A stretch of 64,000 nucleotides of DNA, taken from assembly GCF_004343035.1 (NCBI RefSeq), contig NZ_SMCQ01000015.1, forward strand, positions 1 to 64,000, given 5' to 3'. Every line of letters begins with the position of its first letter. Position 1 is the stretch's first letter. This stretch comes from Longibaculum muris (GTDB taxonomy: Bacteria; Bacillota_I; Bacilli_A; Erysipelotrichales; Coprobacillaceae). Shown piece after piece: positions 51,767 through 62,345 of this stretch. Below the pieces are notes generated by a model. It worked only from the letters and a program-made list of their open reading frames with translations. It searched no databases and had not been told where the DNA came from. The position numbers and the translations under genes are program-made.

Positions 51767-52636
51767 ATGGCACAGATTCAATGGTTCCCTGGTCATATGG
51801 CAAAAGCCAAAAGGGAAATAAGTGAAAAGATAAAGGTTATTGATATTGTGATTGAATTGGTGGATGCAAGAGCACCTTATTCATCAAAGAATCCAATGAT
51901 TAATGACATTATTAAAAATAAACCACGTTTAATTGTTTTAACTAAAAAAGATATGGCAGATGAAAATCTTACAAAACAATGGGTTCAATATTATGAATCA
52001 TTAGGTTATCAGGCAATGAGTGTTAATCTTAAGAATTTTAATGAATATCAAAAGATTATTGATAAATGTCGACATGTTTTAAAAGAAAAAATGGAAAAAG
52101 AACTTGCCCGTGGATTAAAACCACGTGCGATTCGTGCAATGGTTTTAGGAATTCCAAATGTTGGGAAGTCAACTTTTATTAATCGTTTAGCTAATCGTAA
52201 AGCGACAATCACAGGGAATAAACCAGGTGTTACAAAAGCTCAGCAAATCATTAGAGTAGCTAAAGATTTTGAATTGTTTGATACTCCAGGGGTTTTATGG
52301 CCTAAATTTGAAGATGAACATATTGCTAAAAATATTGCAATGATAGGTTCTATTAAACAAAATATTTTACCATTAGATGATTTATTTATTGAAGCGATGA
52401 CTTATTTAAGTCAAAATTATTCTTCAATTTTAAAAGAACGTTATCAACTGGAAATTGATTTAGAAGATCCTGACTGGGTTTTAAAGACATTTGATCACAT
52501 TGCTCAGTTACGTAAGATTAAACCATTAAAGGGTGAAACAGATTATGACCGTGTGATTGAACTATTCTTTAGTGAAATTAATGATGGTAGTATTGGAAGA
52601 ATCACATGGGAGGATACATCATGTGTGAAAGATTAA
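51767..52636 (+). CDS. rbgA: Ribosome biogenesis GTPase RbgA (YlqF)
   Basis: A 289-aa circularly permuted GTPase needed for late 50S assembly. Motif order is G4 first (VLTKKDMAD), then G1 GIPNVGKSTFINRLA (~128), G2/G3 with LFDTPGVLWP. The start IQWFPGHMAKAKRE and a C-terminal ANTAR-like helical region are typical. AGGAGG precedes the ATG. It overlaps rnhB by 16 bp. Confidence 0.97.
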   Translation: MAQIQWFPGHMAKAKREISEKIKVIDIVIELVDARAPYSSKNPMINDIIKNKPRLIVLTKKDMADENLTKQWVQYYESLGYQAMSVNLKNFNEYQKIIDKCRHVLKEKMEKELARGLKPRAIRAMVLGIPNVGKSTFINRLANRKATITGNKPGVTKAQQIIRVAKDFELFDTPGVLWPKFEDEHIAKNIAMIGSIKQNILPLDDLFIEAMTYLSQNYSSILKERYQLEIDLEDPDWVLKTFDHIAQLRKIKPLKGETDYDRVIELFFSEINDGSIGRITWEDTSCVKD

Positions 52637-53247
52637 AATTTGAAAAAATGGCTTATGATTTAGGGAAACAATATGTGATTGGACTTGATGAGGCAGGACG
52701 TGGTCCAATGGCTGGGCCTTTAGTTGTAGGTGGAGTTATTTTTGAAAAAGGTTATTATAATGAATTGATTAATGATTCTAAACAATTATCAGAGAAAAAG
52801 CGTGAAGAATTGTATGATATTATTATTCGTGATGCTTTAGCGTACCAAATTGAAGTGATTGATGTTGAGGATGTAGATCGTTTAAATGTCTATCAAGCGA
52901 GTAAAAAAGGGATGTTAGATGCGATTGAGCATATTGCTATAGAGCCTGATTATGCATTAAGTGATGCGATGCCTTTAGGTGATCAGATTGAACACTTAGC
53001 CATTGTTAAAGGAGATACTTTATCAATGAGTATTGGTGCAGCGAGTATTTTAGCAAAAGTGACACGTGATCGCATTATGAAAGAATATGATAAAATTTAT
53101 CCTGAATATGGCTTTGCCAAGCATAAAGGTTATCCAACCAAACAACACAAAGAAGCTTTAAAACAATATGGAGTTACACCTATTCATCGTCGTTCTTTTC
53201 AACCTGTCATTGATGTTTTAAATGAACAATTAACCCTTCCGATTTAG
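52621..53247 (+). CDS. rnhB: Ribonuclease HII
   Basis: A ~208-aa enzyme that cuts RNA in RNA-DNA hybrids and at single ribonucleotides. Catalytic residues lie in VIGLDEAGRGPMAGPLVV; VKGDTLSMSIGAASILAKVTR and KHKGYPTKQH are also present. ATG 52621 follows GGGAGGA at 6 nt, within the end of rbgA. Confidence 0.97.
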   Translation: MCERLKFEKMAYDLGKQYVIGLDEAGRGPMAGPLVVGGVIFEKGYYNELINDSKQLSEKKREELYDIIIRDALAYQIEVIDVEDVDRLNVYQASKKGMLDAIEHIAIEPDYALSDAMPLGDQIEHLAIVKGDTLSMSIGAASILAKVTRDRIMKEYDKIYPEYGFAKHKGYPTKQHKEALKQYGVTPIHRRSFQPVIDVLNEQLTLPI

Positions 53248-53276
53248 AAAATTATACAAAAAGTATAATTTTTTTA
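53248..53276 (+). terminator. Terminator after rnhB
   Basis: AAATTATAC-AAAAA-GTATAATTT then a T-run. Confidence 0.8.
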
Positions 53277-53344
53277 TTTTTTTTCAATAAAAAAAAGAAA
53301 AATGAAAATTTTTTGGGTATATAGTAGTAGGAGGGAAAATATAT

Positions 53345-54109
53345 ATGGAAGAATTATTATTGTATTTCGCATTAAAGTATGAAGGTGATTATAGGAAAAT
53401 CTATGAGGCTTTAACCAAAAAGGAATTAGTTGATGATGCTTTAAAGTTTGAACTTAAGAAGAAGTTAAAATGTCAATATACGACAATCTTTAGTGATGAT
53501 TATCCAAAAAGACTGAAACAAATCAACTGTCCACCATTTATCTTATTTTATTATGGGGACATTTCCTTAGTTAATCAAAAAAACATCGGTGTTGTTGGAA
53601 TGCGTGAAATGAGTGATTATGGTAAAAAAGCAACTGAAAACTTTACAACTCAGTTGGTCAAAGAAGGCTATACGATTGTAAGTGGGATGGCTCGTGGGGT
53701 TGATCGGATTGCACATAAAAGTGCAATTGCTGCTAATGGAAAGACGATTGCTGTTTTAGGAACTGGGATAGATTATTGTTATCCTAAAGAAAATCGAGAT
53801 ATTTATGAAGAAATGAAAAAGAATCATTTGGTATTGAGTGAATATCCATGGCTGGTTGCTCCACAAAAACGCTTGTTTCCATTTCGTAATCGGATTATTT
53901 CAGGATTATCAGAATCTTTGCTGATTAGTGAAGCGAGAGTGAAAAGTGGAACGATGATTACAGCTGGTTATGCCTTAGAACAAGGCAAAAATATTTATTG
54001 TGTACCAGGTCGTTTTGATGATTTTCAGGGTTGTAATGAATTGATTAAACAAGGTGCAAAATTAATAACAAATATTCAAGATATTCTGGAAGATGAATAT
54101 TTTGGTTGA
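53345..54109 (+). CDS. dprA: DNA processing protein DprA
   Basis: A 254-aa RecA loader on incoming single-stranded DNA in transformation. The Rossmann-like DprA core is complete: VVGMREMSDYG, VSGMARGVDRIAHKSA, GTGIDYCYPKEN, FPFRNRIISGLS and GTMITAGYALEQGK. There is no C-terminal winged-helix (DML1-like) domain and the N-terminal SAM part is short, so the protein is near the minimal size. GGAGGG precedes the ATG. topA follows, as in Bacillus. Confidence 0.94.
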   Translation: MEELLLYFALKYEGDYRKIYEALTKKELVDDALKFELKKKLKCQYTTIFSDDYPKRLKQINCPPFILFYYGDISLVNQKNIGVVGMREMSDYGKKATENFTTQLVKEGYTIVSGMARGVDRIAHKSAIAANGKTIAVLGTGIDYCYPKENRDIYEEMKKNHLVLSEYPWLVAPQKRLFPFRNRIISGLSESLLISEARVKSGTMITAGYALEQGKNIYCVPGRFDDFQGCNELIKQGAKLITNIQDILEDEYFG

Positions 54110-54157
54110 CAAATTGAAAAAAAGACCTAATAATAGAGTGAACTAGGAGGTAGATTA

Positions 54158-56233
54158 ATGGGTAAGAATTTAGTAATTGTCGAATCACCTTCAAAATCAA
54201 AGACAATTGAAAAATATTTAGGCTCTGATTTTGAAGTGACTTCCTCAAAAGGACATATAAGAGATTTGGCCACAACGGGAAAAGGTGGTCTTGGTGTAGA
54301 TGTAGAAAATAGTTTTAAACCAAACTATGTGATAAATAAAGATAAGAAAGATGTTGTCAAGGAATTAAAGAAATGTGTAAAAGATGCTGATTATGTTTAT
54401 CTGGCAACCGACCCTGATCGTGAAGGAGAAGCCATTTCTTGGCACTTGGCAGAGGTTTTAGGGATTGATCAAACACTAAGCAATCGAGTGGTTTTTAATG
54501 AGGTCACACGTGATGCGGTTATTGATGCTTTAAATCATCCTCGAACAATTGATCAAAATCTTGTGAAATCTCAAGAAACAAGACGTGTTTTAGATCGTAT
54601 TATTGGATTTAAGCTTTCTAAATTATTACAAAAGAAGATTAAATCAAAATCAGCGGGTCGTGTTCAATCAGTAGCTTTAAGACTTATTTGTGAAAAAGAA
54701 AAGGAAATTGAAGCATTTATTCCTGAAGAATATTGGAAGGTTAAAGCATTATTTGAAAAAGATGATATTTCTTTTGAAGCGGAACTGGCTAAATATCAAG
54801 GGAAAAAGATTGAATTAAAAAATGAAGAACAAACGCTAGCTGTTTATGAATCATTGAATAAAGAATTTATTGTTTCTGATGTGAAGAAAACACAAAAGAA
54901 ACGTGCCTCTAAACCACCATTTATTACTTCAACGTTACAACAGGAAGCTTCTTCTAAGTTGAATTTTAAAGCAAAGCGTACAATGATGATTGCTCAAAAG
55001 CTTTATGAAGGTATTGATATTGGTGAAGAAACTGTTGGTTTAATTACTTATATGAGAACCGATTCAATTCGTTTATCAGATACATTTATTGAAGAAGCTA
55101 AAGACTATATTGAAAAGAAGTATGGAAAAGATTATGTTGGAAGTGTTAAGGTTTCTAAAAAGAAAGAAAATGTTCAAGATGCCCATGAAGGGATTCGTCC
55201 AACAAGTGTAATGCGTACACCAGAAAGCATGAAAGAATACTTAAGTGCTGATGAATTTAAATTATATTCTTTAATCTATGCACGTGCTGTTGCTTCTTTA
55301 ATGGCACCAGCAAAATTAAATTCAACAAGTTTAGCATTAGATAATAATGGTTATGAATTTAAGGCAAGTGGATCAATCATTACTTTTGATGGGTATTTAA
55401 GAGTTTATGGAAGTTATGAAAAACAAAGTGATGAAATTTTACCAGTGGTTGTTGTAGACGAAAAATTGATGAGTCAAGATATTCAAAAGAGTCAACATTT
55501 TACTAAACCACCAGCAAGATATACAGAAGCTAAGTTGATTAAGGAATTAGAGGAATTAGGAATTGGTCGTCCAAGTACTTATGCAAGTATTATTGATACA
55601 ATTGTGACAAGACAATATGTTGAAATGGTTGATAAAGCATTTAAACCAACTGAATCTGGAGTTTTAACAAATGATAAATTGGTTGAATTTTTTGATAGTA
55701 TTATCAATGTAGAATATACAGCATCAATGGAACAAGAATTGGATGAAATTGCTGAAGGTGAAGATAATTATGTGAATGCTTTGACAAAGTTTGAGGATAA
55801 GTTTGAACCTTTACTTGAAAATGCTTATGATAAGATGGAACAAATTCAACCAGAAAAAACTGGTGAACAATGTCCTGAATGTGGTGGGGATTTGGTTATT
55901 CGTAAAGGACGTTATGGAACATTTGTAGCTTGTTCAAATTATCCAACTTGTAAGTATATTAAAAAAGAACCTGAAAAGATTGAATATACTGGAGAGACTT
56001 GTCCAAAATGTGGAAGTCCAATGATTTATAAGACAGGTCGTTTTGGAAAGTTTGAAGCATGTTCAAATTATCCTGAGTGTAAGTATATTAAAAATGAGAA
56101 AAAAAAGGCTGAACCAGTGATGACTGATGAAGTTTGTCCAAATTGTGGAAGCCCAATTGTGATTAAGAAAGGTCGATATGGTGAATTTAAGGCATGTTCA
56201 GCATATCCAAAGTGTAAAACAATTATTAAATAA
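54158..56233 (+). CDS. topA: DNA topoisomerase I
   Basis: A 691-aa type IA enzyme relaxing negative supercoils. The Toprim domain starts VESPSKSKTIEKYLG and has ATDPDREGEAIS. The active Tyr (~298) is in TYMRTDSIR. GIGRPSTYASII is in the core. Three C-terminal zinc ribbons (from ~572) each have CPxCG then CSxYPxCK. AGGAGG precedes the ATG. Confidence 0.98.
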   Translation: MGKNLVIVESPSKSKTIEKYLGSDFEVTSSKGHIRDLATTGKGGLGVDVENSFKPNYVINKDKKDVVKELKKCVKDADYVYLATDPDREGEAISWHLAEVLGIDQTLSNRVVFNEVTRDAVIDALNHPRTIDQNLVKSQETRRVLDRIIGFKLSKLLQKKIKSKSAGRVQSVALRLICEKEKEIEAFIPEEYWKVKALFEKDDISFEAELAKYQGKKIELKNEEQTLAVYESLNKEFIVSDVKKTQKKRASKPPFITSTLQQEASSKLNFKAKRTMMIAQKLYEGIDIGEETVGLITYMRTDSIRLSDTFIEEAKDYIEKKYGKDYVGSVKVSKKKENVQDAHEGIRPTSVMRTPESMKEYLSADEFKLYSLIYARAVASLMAPAKLNSTSLALDNNGYEFKASGSIITFDGYLRVYGSYEKQSDEILPVVVVDEKLMSQDIQKSQHFTKPPARYTEAKLIKELEELGIGRPSTYASIIDTIVTRQYVEMVDKAFKPTESGVLTNDKLVEFFDSIINVEYTASMEQELDEIAEGEDNYVNALTKFEDKFEPLLENAYDKMEQIQPEKTGEQCPECGGDLVIRKGRYGTFVACSNYPTCKYIKKEPEKIEYTGETCPKCGSPMIYKTGRFGKFEACSNYPECKYIKNEKKKAEPVMTDEVCPNCGSPIVIKKGRYGEFKACSAYPKCKTIIK

Positions 56234-56256
56234 AAAGCCCTTGATGGGGCTTTTTG
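56231..56256 (+). terminator. topA terminator
   Basis: AAAAAGCCC-TTGAT-GGGGCTTTTT. Confidence 0.88.
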
Positions 56257-56278
56257 AAATGAAAGAGAGTTGATAGTG

Positions 56279-57571
56279 ATGGAAAAAGTAAATGTTATTG
56301 GAGCGGGACTAGCTGGAGTTGAAGCTGTTCATCAGCTTGTCCGTCGTGGGATTCCAGTTCGTTTATATGAAATGCGCCCAGTCAAAATGACTGATGCACA
56401 TAAAAGTGAATATTTTGCTGAATTGGTTTGTTCAAATTCATTGCGTGCTGATGGGCTCAATAATGCGGTTGGAGTTTTAAAAGAAGAAATGCGTATGAAT
56501 GATAGTTTGATTATTAAGTTTGCTAGAGAACATCAAGTTCCGGCTGGAGGATCTTTGGCAGTTGACCGTGAAGGGTTTGCTAAAGCAATTACTGAATATA
56601 TTAGTTCACATCCTTTGGTTGAAGTCATCCATGAAGAAGTGACTCAAATTCCTGAAGGTCCAACGATTATTGCTTCTGGTCCTTTGACAAGTGAACCATT
56701 ATCAAATGCAATTAAAGAATTATTACATGAAGATTATTTCTATTTTTATGATGCAGCTGCTCCAATTGTAACAAAAGACAGTATTGATTTTGATAAGGCT
56801 TATTATAAATCACGTTATGATAAAGGTGATGCTGAATATATCAATTGTCCTATGACTGAAGAAGAATTCGATGCTTTTTATGATGCATTGATGCAAGCTG
56901 AAGTTGTCAAACCAAAAGATTTTGAAGAAATCTTCTTTGAAGGTTGTATGCCTTTTGAAGAAATGGCAAGACGTGGGAAACAAACCCTTCTATTTGGTCC
57001 GATGAAACCAGTTGGATTGGAAAAAGATGGTGGTAAAAGATCACATGCAGTTGTTCAATTAAGACAAGATAATGCGGTTGGGTCACTTTATAATATTGTT
57101 GGTTTTCAAACTCATTTAAAATGGGGTGAACAAGATCGTATTATTCATATGATTCCTGGTCTTGAAAATGCTAAGATAGTTCGTTATGGAGTGATGCATC
57201 GTAATTGTTTTATTTGCTCACCACGTTACTTAAAACAAACATATCAATATATTGATCGTGATGATTTATTCTTTGCAGGGCAAATGACTGGGGTAGAAGG
57301 ATATGTTGAATCGGCACAAAGTGGGATGGTAGCAGGAATGAATATGGCGCGTTATTTAAATCAACAATCATTGCTTGTTTTTCCAAGAGAAACGGTGATG
57401 GGGTCTTTAGCTTATTATATTACCCATGGCGATGAGTCACATTTTCAGCCGATGAAAGCAAATTTTGGAATTTTACCAGATTTAGCAACACGTGTGAAAA
57501 AGAAAGAAAAGAAACAAGCTTATGCAACACGAGCAATTGATACAATGAAGGAGTTTTTAGCAAATGTCTGA
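56279..57571 (+). CDS. trmFO: Methylenetetrahydrofolate-tRNA-(uracil-5-)-methyltransferase
   Basis: A ~430-aa FAD enzyme making T54 in tRNA with methylene-THF, the Gram-positive alternative to TrmA. The FAD loop [19 protein letters not shown] is at the start, followed by [25 protein letters not shown] (with the conserved Cys) and [16 protein letters not shown]. It follows topA as in Bacillus and overlaps xerC by 8 bp. ATG 56279 is preferred over TTG 56270. Confidence 0.97.
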   Translation: MEKVNVIGAGLAGVEAVHQLVRRGIPVRLYEMRPVKMTDAHKSEYFAELVCSNSLRADGLNNAVGVLKEEMRMNDSLIIKFAREHQVPAGGSLAVDREGFAKAITEYISSHPLVEVIHEEVTQIPEGPTIIASGPLTSEPLSNAIKELLHEDYFYFYDAAAPIVTKDSIDFDKAYYKSRYDKGDAEYINCPMTEEEFDAFYDALMQAEVVKPKDFEEIFFEGCMPFEEMARRGKQTLLFGPMKPVGLEKDGGKRSHAVVQLRQDNAVGSLYNIVGFQTHLKWGEQDRIIHMIPGLENAKIVRYGVMHRNCFICSPRYLKQTYQYIDRDDLFFAGQMTGVEGYVESAQSGMVAGMNMARYLNQQSLLVFPRETVMGSLAYYITHGDESHFQPMKANFGILPDLATRVKKKEKKQAYATRAIDTMKEFLANV

Positions 57572-58469
57572 TTTTAGAGGACGTATGCAAGAATATCTTG
57601 ATGTTTTAAAATACCAAAAGAATTATTCGGATTTGACAATCCAAGCTTATCAAAGAGATATTGAACAATTCTTTCTTTATTTAAGAGAGGAATGTATTGA
57701 AGATTTATCTGAAGTTCAATATTCTTTTTTAAGAGGTTATTTATCATCTTTGCATCAACAAAATCTATCAGCGAAAACAATTAATCATAAGATGAGTAGT
57801 CTAAGAGGGTTTTATCGTTATTTACAAAATCAAGAATATATTAATGATAATCCCTTTTTATTGGTTGATTCATTGAAAGAACCTCAAAGGAATCCGGATT
57901 TCTTATATATTGATGAAATGGTTGCTTTACTTGATAGTATTGATATAACAGCACCACTAGGAAAAAGAAATAAGGCAATGTTAGAATTAATGTATGCTTC
58001 AGGGTTGCGTTGTCGTGAAGTTGTAGAGTTAACATTAGCACAGATTGATTTTTCCAGACAGTTATTATTGATTCATGGGAAGGGGAAAAAAGATCGTTAT
58101 GTGCCTTTTCATGATTTTGCTAAAGAGTGTTTACAAGATTATTTAGAAACTGAACGACTTGAATTGATGGCTAAAAAACATCAAGAACATCATTTTGTTT
58201 TTGTTAATAAATTTGGTGGACAGATGACTAATCGTGGTATTGAGGATATCGTGAATCGTGTGACTCAAAACTACGATCCAACTAAAAAAATTCATCCGCA
58301 TACTTTCCGTCATTCTTTTGCAACACATTTATTACAACAAGGTGTTGATATTCGTCTTGTTCAAGAATTACTAGGGCATAGTTCTCTTTCAACAACCCAA
58401 GTTTATACGCATGTGACGAATCAACATTTAAAAGAAGTGTATGATCATGCACATCCTAGAAGCCAATAG
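57564..58469 (+). CDS. xerC: Tyrosine recombinase XerC
   Basis: A 301-aa recombinase resolving chromosome dimers at dif. The N-terminal SAM-like domain ([32 protein letters not shown]) and the catalytic set [12 protein letters not shown] (Arg ~147), [30 protein letters not shown] (Tyr ~280) are complete. In Bacillus this slot (codV) is followed by hslV-hslU-codY. Here an L21 unit follows instead. Confidence 0.95.
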   Translation: MSDFRGRMQEYLDVLKYQKNYSDLTIQAYQRDIEQFFLYLREECIEDLSEVQYSFLRGYLSSLHQQNLSAKTINHKMSSLRGFYRYLQNQEYINDNPFLLVDSLKEPQRNPDFLYIDEMVALLDSIDITAPLGKRNKAMLELMYASGLRCREVVELTLAQIDFSRQLLLIHGKGKKDRYVPFHDFAKECLQDYLETERLELMAKKHQEHHFVFVNKFGGQMTNRGIEDIVNRVTQNYDPTKKIHPHTFRHSFATHLLQQGVDIRLVQELLGHSSLSTTQVYTHVTNQHLKEVYDHAHPRSQ

Positions 58470-58491
58470 CATCTTTAAGGTGCTATTTTTA
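58465..58491 (+). terminator. xerC terminator
   Basis: AATAGCA...TGCTATT followed by T-run, overlapping the stop. Confidence 0.8.
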
Positions 58492-58530
58492 ATATCTAGA
58501 AAAAGATGGGAAAATTATTTTGAAAAAACA

Positions 58531-58559
58531 TTGACGAATTCACTTGAAAATGATAATAT
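58531..58559 (+). promoter_or_regulatory. rplU operon promoter
   Basis: TTGACG (58531-58536), 17 nt, extended -10 TGA-TAATAT (58554-58559). Confidence 0.85.
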
Positions 58560-58564
58560 ACAAA

Positions 58565-58646
58565 TGTTGTAGACCTCTAGCTACAACCGCACATAAAAGG
58601 TATTAAAGCTTAGCTGCCTTGGTTGGCGAGTCTGAGAATATTACAA
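58565..58646 (+). ncRNA. L21 leader
   Basis: Structured GC-richer leader between promoter and rplU, with hairpin TTGTAGacctctaGCTACAA and a later stem around TTGGTTGGCGAG. Position and length fit the Firmicutes L21 leader; autoregulation by L21 is presumed. Confidence 0.7.
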
Positions 58647-58662
58647 AAGAAGGAGGTACATC

Positions 58663-59025
58663 ATGTACGCAATTATTGAAACTGGTGGAAAACAATTAAA
58701 AGTTGAAGTTGGAGATACTATTTTTGTAGAAAAATTAGATGTTGCTGAAGGAGAAACAGTTGTTTTAGACAAAGTTTTATTCATTGGTGATAAAACAAAT
58801 AAAATCGGAAATCCTTATATCAAAGGTGCAACTGTAACAGCAAAAGTTGAAAAACAAGGAAAAGAAAAGAAAGTATTAATCTACAAATACAATCCTAAAA
58901 AACATTATCATAAGAAACAAGGTCATAGACAACCTTATACAAAATTAGTTATCGAAGATATTAAGAAAACAGCTAGAAAAGCTGCTGCTAAAAAAGAAGA
59001 AGCTGCAACTGAAGCTGCTGAATAA
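58663..59025 (+). CDS. rplU: 50S ribosomal protein L21
   Basis: A 120-aa protein: [40 protein letters not shown] and RQPYTKLVI, then an Ala/Glu/Lys tail. GGAGG precedes the ATG. Its stop shares a base with the prp start. Confidence 0.98.
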   Translation: MYAIIETGGKQLKVEVGDTIFVEKLDVAEGETVVLDKVLFIGDKTNKIGNPYIKGATVTAKVEKQGKEKKVLIYKYNPKKHYHKKQGHRQPYTKLVIEDIKKTARKAAAKKEEAATEAAE

Positions 59026-59348
59026 TGATTCAAGTTATAATTAAAGAAAACAATCAACAAATCTTAGAAATTCAGGTTTCAGGTCATGCGGATAGCGCTA
59101 AATATGGAAAAGATCTTGTCTGTGCAGGAGTTAGTACAACTTGTGTTGGAATAGCAAATGCGTTGGTTAACAATCATTTTCTAGATCAGGGACGTGGAAC
59201 AATTGATGTTCAAGAAGGTTTTGTTAAGATTAAGGTAAATCAATTTGATGAAGTGATACAAGTGGTACTAGAGACATTTGTAACGATACTTGAAACAATT
59301 GAGGAGTCTTATTCAAAATACATGAAAATCACAAAGATGGAGGTATGA
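59025..59348 (+). CDS. prp: Ribosomal-processing cysteine protease Prp
   Basis: A 107-aa protease that removes the N-terminal extension of L27. It has the catalytic His in [20 protein letters not shown] and the Cys in the same block (VCAG), with the family fold and length. It lies between rplU and rpmA as in most Firmicutes. Its substrate, an L27 with extension FKLDLQLFA, is encoded next. Confidence 0.95.
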   Translation: MIQVIIKENNQQILEIQVSGHADSAKYGKDLVCAGVSTTCVGIANALVNNHFLDQGRGTIDVQEGFVKIKVNQFDEVIQVVLETFVTILETIEESYSKYMKITKMEV

Positions 59349-59352
59349 AACC

Positions 59353-59637
59353 ATGATGTTTAAATTAGATTTACAATTATTCGCTTCTAAAAAAGGAGTT
59401 GGGTCAACTAAGAATGGTCGTGACTCTGAATCTAAAAGATTAGGGGCTAAATTATCTGATGGACAATTCTGTACAGCTGGTTCTATCATTTACAGACAAA
59501 GAGGAACAAAAATTCATCCTGGTGTAAATGTTGGTAAAGGTGGAGATGACACATTATTTGCAAAAGTAGATGGTGTTGTTAAATTTGAAAGATACGGAAG
59601 ATCAAAAAAGAAAGTTTCTGTTTACCCAGTAGCTTAA
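59353..59637 (+). CDS. rpmA: 50S ribosomal protein L27 with cleavable N-terminal extension
   Basis: A 94-aa peptidyl-transferase-centre protein. The precursor begins [20 protein letters not shown]; Prp cuts after the FA, leaving SKKG at the N-terminus. Then come [27 protein letters not shown] and [19 protein letters not shown] precedes the start. Confidence 0.98.
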   Translation: MMFKLDLQLFASKKGVGSTKNGRDSESKRLGAKLSDGQFCTAGSIIYRQRGTKIHPGVNVGKGGDDTLFAKVDGVVKFERYGRSKKKVSVYPVA

Positions 59638-59639
59638 TG

Positions 59640-59669
59640 GGGAACCCCTTATTTGGGGTTCTTTTTTTG
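59640..59669 (+). terminator. rpmA terminator
   Basis: GGAACCCC/GGGGTTC stem then seven T. Confidence 0.9.
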
Positions 59670-59694
59670 AAAAAGAAAGGAAGAAGGTGAAAAT

Positions 59695-60981
59695 GTGAAA
59701 TTTATAGATAAAGTTAATATTTATGTAGAAGCTGGAAAAGGCGGAGATGGTGTTGTTGCCTTTCGTCGAGAAGCTTATGTACCTAAAGGTGGTCCTGCCG
59801 GTGGAGATGGTGGAAAAGGTGGAAGTATTATATTTGAAGCCACAACATCTTTATCAACACTTTTAGATTTTAGATATCATCGTGAGTATAAAGCCAGAAG
59901 TGGTGAACAAGGGATGGCGAAAAAGATGCATGGAGCTGATGCCGCTGATATGATTTTAAAAGTTCCTGTTGGAACAGTGATTTATGATGAAGATACTGGT
60001 AAAATTTTAGCTGATTTAACTCAGGATAAACAACATGCTGTGATTGCTAAAGGGGGACGTGGAGGTCGTGGAAATGCACGATTTGCAACAAGTCGAAACC
60101 CAGCACCAACTATTTGTGAACGTGGTGAACCTGGTGAAAAACATAATTTAGTATGTGAGTTGAAATTGTTAGCTGATGTTGGTCTTGTTGGATTCCCATC
60201 AGTTGGAAAATCTACTTTCTTATCAGTTGTAACGCGAGCAAAGCCAGAAATTGCTGATTATCATTTTACGACAATTGTCCCTAATTTAGGTGTTGTTCAA
60301 GCCAAAGATGGTCGTTCTTTTGTAATGGCAGATTTACCAGGATTAATTGAAGGGGCAAGTCAAGGTAAAGGATTAGGACATCAATTTTTAAGACATATTG
60401 AAAGATGTCGTGTTATTGTTCATGTTGTGGATATGGGAGCAACTGAAGGACGTGATCCTTATGATGATTATGTTGCGATTAATAAAGAACTTGGTGAATA
60501 TAAATATCGTTTATTAGAAAGACCACAAATTATTATTGCTAATAAGATGGATGAACCGGGTGCTGATGAAAATTTAAAAGCATTTAAAGAAAAAATTGGT
60601 GATGATATTCCAGTTTTTCCAGTTATTGCTTTGATTCATGAAGGTGTTGATTTACCATTATATGCAATTGCTGATTTATTAGATAAGACACCATCATTTG
60701 CAACTGAGGAAGAAGAAATTGAAAATAGCGTTCTTTATACTTATGAAAGTGAAGATGAAGTTGGATTTGAAATTCATAATGAAGGTAATGGTTATTGGCG
60801 TGTCACAGGTGCTAAAGTTGAACGAATCTTACAAATGTCATCTTTAGGTAGTGATGATGGAGTTAAACGTTTTGCGCAAAAAATGCGTAATATTGGACTT
60901 GATGATGCTTTACGTGTAGCTGGAGTCCAAGCGGGTGATACGGTTGCAATATTGGATTTTGAATTTGAATTCTATGAATAA
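59695..60981 (+). CDS. obgE: Obg GTPase
   Basis: A 428-aa GTPase in 50S assembly and stress response. It has a glycine-rich Obg domain (~1-158; [20 protein letters not shown]), a G domain with [13 protein letters not shown] (~165), [20 protein letters not shown] and NKMD, and an OCT C-terminal domain (~350-428). It starts at GTG 59695 behind AAGAAGGTGA. In Bacillus it also affects sporulation onset. Confidence 0.97.
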   Translation: MKFIDKVNIYVEAGKGGDGVVAFRREAYVPKGGPAGGDGGKGGSIIFEATTSLSTLLDFRYHREYKARSGEQGMAKKMHGADAADMILKVPVGTVIYDEDTGKILADLTQDKQHAVIAKGGRGGRGNARFATSRNPAPTICERGEPGEKHNLVCELKLLADVGLVGFPSVGKSTFLSVVTRAKPEIADYHFTTIVPNLGVVQAKDGRSFVMADLPGLIEGASQGKGLGHQFLRHIERCRVIVHVVDMGATEGRDPYDDYVAINKELGEYKYRLLERPQIIIANKMDEPGADENLKAFKEKIGDDIPVFPVIALIHEGVDLPLYAIADLLDKTPSFATEEEEIENSVLYTYESEDEVGFEIHNEGNGYWRVTGAKVERILQMSSLGSDDGVKRFAQKMRNIGLDDALRVAGVQAGDTVAILDFEFEFYE

Positions 60982-60997
60982 ATAGGGAGTAAAATGT

Positions 60998-61681
60998 ATG
61001 TTAGGAACATTAGTGAATACAATTTCAGTTTTAGTGGGAAGCACAATTGGTATGATTGTGAATAAAGGAATCCCTCAACGGATTGCTGATCAAATGATGA
61101 GAGCGTTAGGATTATGTTCAATCTTTATTGGAATTCAAGGAGCATTCAAAGGTGAAAATACACTTATTATGATTATCTCAATGGTTATTGGGGTTGTGAT
61201 TGGTGAGGGTATTGATATTGATAAACATGTGACCAATGGTGTGAATTATTTAGAAAAGAAGTTTGTTAAAAAACAAACTGGAAAACATACAATATCTGAA
61301 GGGTTAATTACTTCAAGTTTATTGTTCTGTGTTGGTTCTATGACAATTGTAGGATGTTTAAATGCTGGAATGCTTAATGATTATACAATGCTTTATACAA
61401 AGTCCACTTTAGATTTTTGTTCATCAATGATTTTTGCTTCAACATTAGGAGTTGGAGTGATGTTATCGGCGGTTGTTATCTTGATTTATCAAGGTGGATT
61501 GACACTTCTTGCAATGTTTGCAGCCCCTCTATTAACGACAGCGGTTATTAATGAGATGACATGTGTTGGATCACTTGTGATTATTGCAACAGGTCTTAAT
61601 TTATTGGGTGTGACAAAGATTAAATTGATGAATTATATTCCAGCAATGTTTCTACCTATTATTCTTTGTTTATTTATGTAA
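60998..61681 (+). CDS. DUF554 membrane protein
   Basis: A 227-aa protein with about seven hydrophobic helices. It has the family's start (MLGTLVNTISVLVGSTIGM) and motif SSLLFCVGSMTIVGCLNAG. DUF554 (YdfK/YqgA) proteins are conserved, function unclear, possibly transporters. It follows obg at 16 bp and ends at a terminator. Confidence 0.88.
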   Translation: MLGTLVNTISVLVGSTIGMIVNKGIPQRIADQMMRALGLCSIFIGIQGAFKGENTLIMIISMVIGVVIGEGIDIDKHVTNGVNYLEKKFVKKQTGKHTISEGLITSSLLFCVGSMTIVGCLNAGMLNDYTMLYTKSTLDFCSSMIFASTLGVGVMLSAVVILIYQGGLTLLAMFAAPLLTTAVINEMTCVGSLVIIATGLNLLGVTKIKLMNYIPAMFLPIILCLFM

Positions 61682-61709
61682 AAAATGAGAAAAAATTTTC
61701 TCATTTTTT
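61680..61709 (+). terminator. Terminator after the DUF554 gene
   Basis: AAAAAATGAGAAAA/TTTTCTCATTTTTT. Confidence 0.85.
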
Positions 61710-61727
61710 AATTTCTGTACTTTTCTA

Positions 61728-61736
61728 TGCTATAAT
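61728..61736 (+). promoter_or_regulatory. Extended -10 of ruvAB
   Basis: TGC-TATAAT at 61728-61736, about 31 nt before the ruvA start; -35 poor. Confidence 0.55.
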
Positions 61737-61767
61737 AGAAAAGGTTTAAGAAAATAGGAGTTAGATT

Positions 61768-62334
61768 ATGTATAGTTATATTAGAGGTGTGATTGTTGAT
61801 ATGGCTAGGGATCATATTGTTGTTGATAATCAAGGAATTGGTTATTTGCTTTATGTTTCTAATCCATATCAATTTACTAAGGGAAAAGAGACTTTGGTTT
61901 ATGTTTATCAACAAGTCAAAGAAGATGGCATTTTACTTTATGGATTTTTAACCAAGGAAGAAAAAGAATTGTTTTTGAAATTGATTTTAGTAAAAGGAAT
62001 TGGTTGTAAAACAGCGATTGGTATTTTAGCAACGGGTGATGTGAATGCGATTATTCAAGCTATTGAATCTAAGAATATTACATATTTAAAGAAAATTCCT
62101 GGGATTGGTCCAAAGGCTGCTCAACAGATTGTTTTGGATTTACAAGGGAAGTTCAATGCTGTTGCAACTGATATGGTTTTAACTTCAGTTGAATATGATG
62201 AAGCGATTGAGGTTTTAATTGCTTTGGGTTATAAACGACAAGATGTTGAACGAGCAATGAATTCTTTATCACATGAACAATTAGATACAAATGGTTATGT
62301 GAAAAAAGCTTTAAGTTTATTAGTTAAATTATAG
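61768..62334 (+). CDS. ruvA: Holliday junction DNA helicase subunit RuvA
   Basis: A 188-aa junction-binding protein. OB fold ([19 protein letters not shown]), two HhH motifs ([30 protein letters not shown]), and a C-terminal three-helix domain that contacts RuvB ([20 protein letters not shown]). AGGAG precedes the ATG. Confidence 0.97.
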   Translation: MYSYIRGVIVDMARDHIVVDNQGIGYLLYVSNPYQFTKGKETLVYVYQQVKEDGILLYGFLTKEEKELFLKLILVKGIGCKTAIGILATGDVNAIIQAIESKNITYLKKIPGIGPKAAQQIVLDLQGKFNAVATDMVLTSVEYDEAIEVLIALGYKRQDVERAMNSLSHEQLDTNGYVKKALSLLVKL

Positions 62335-62345
62335 GAGGTGAATTT

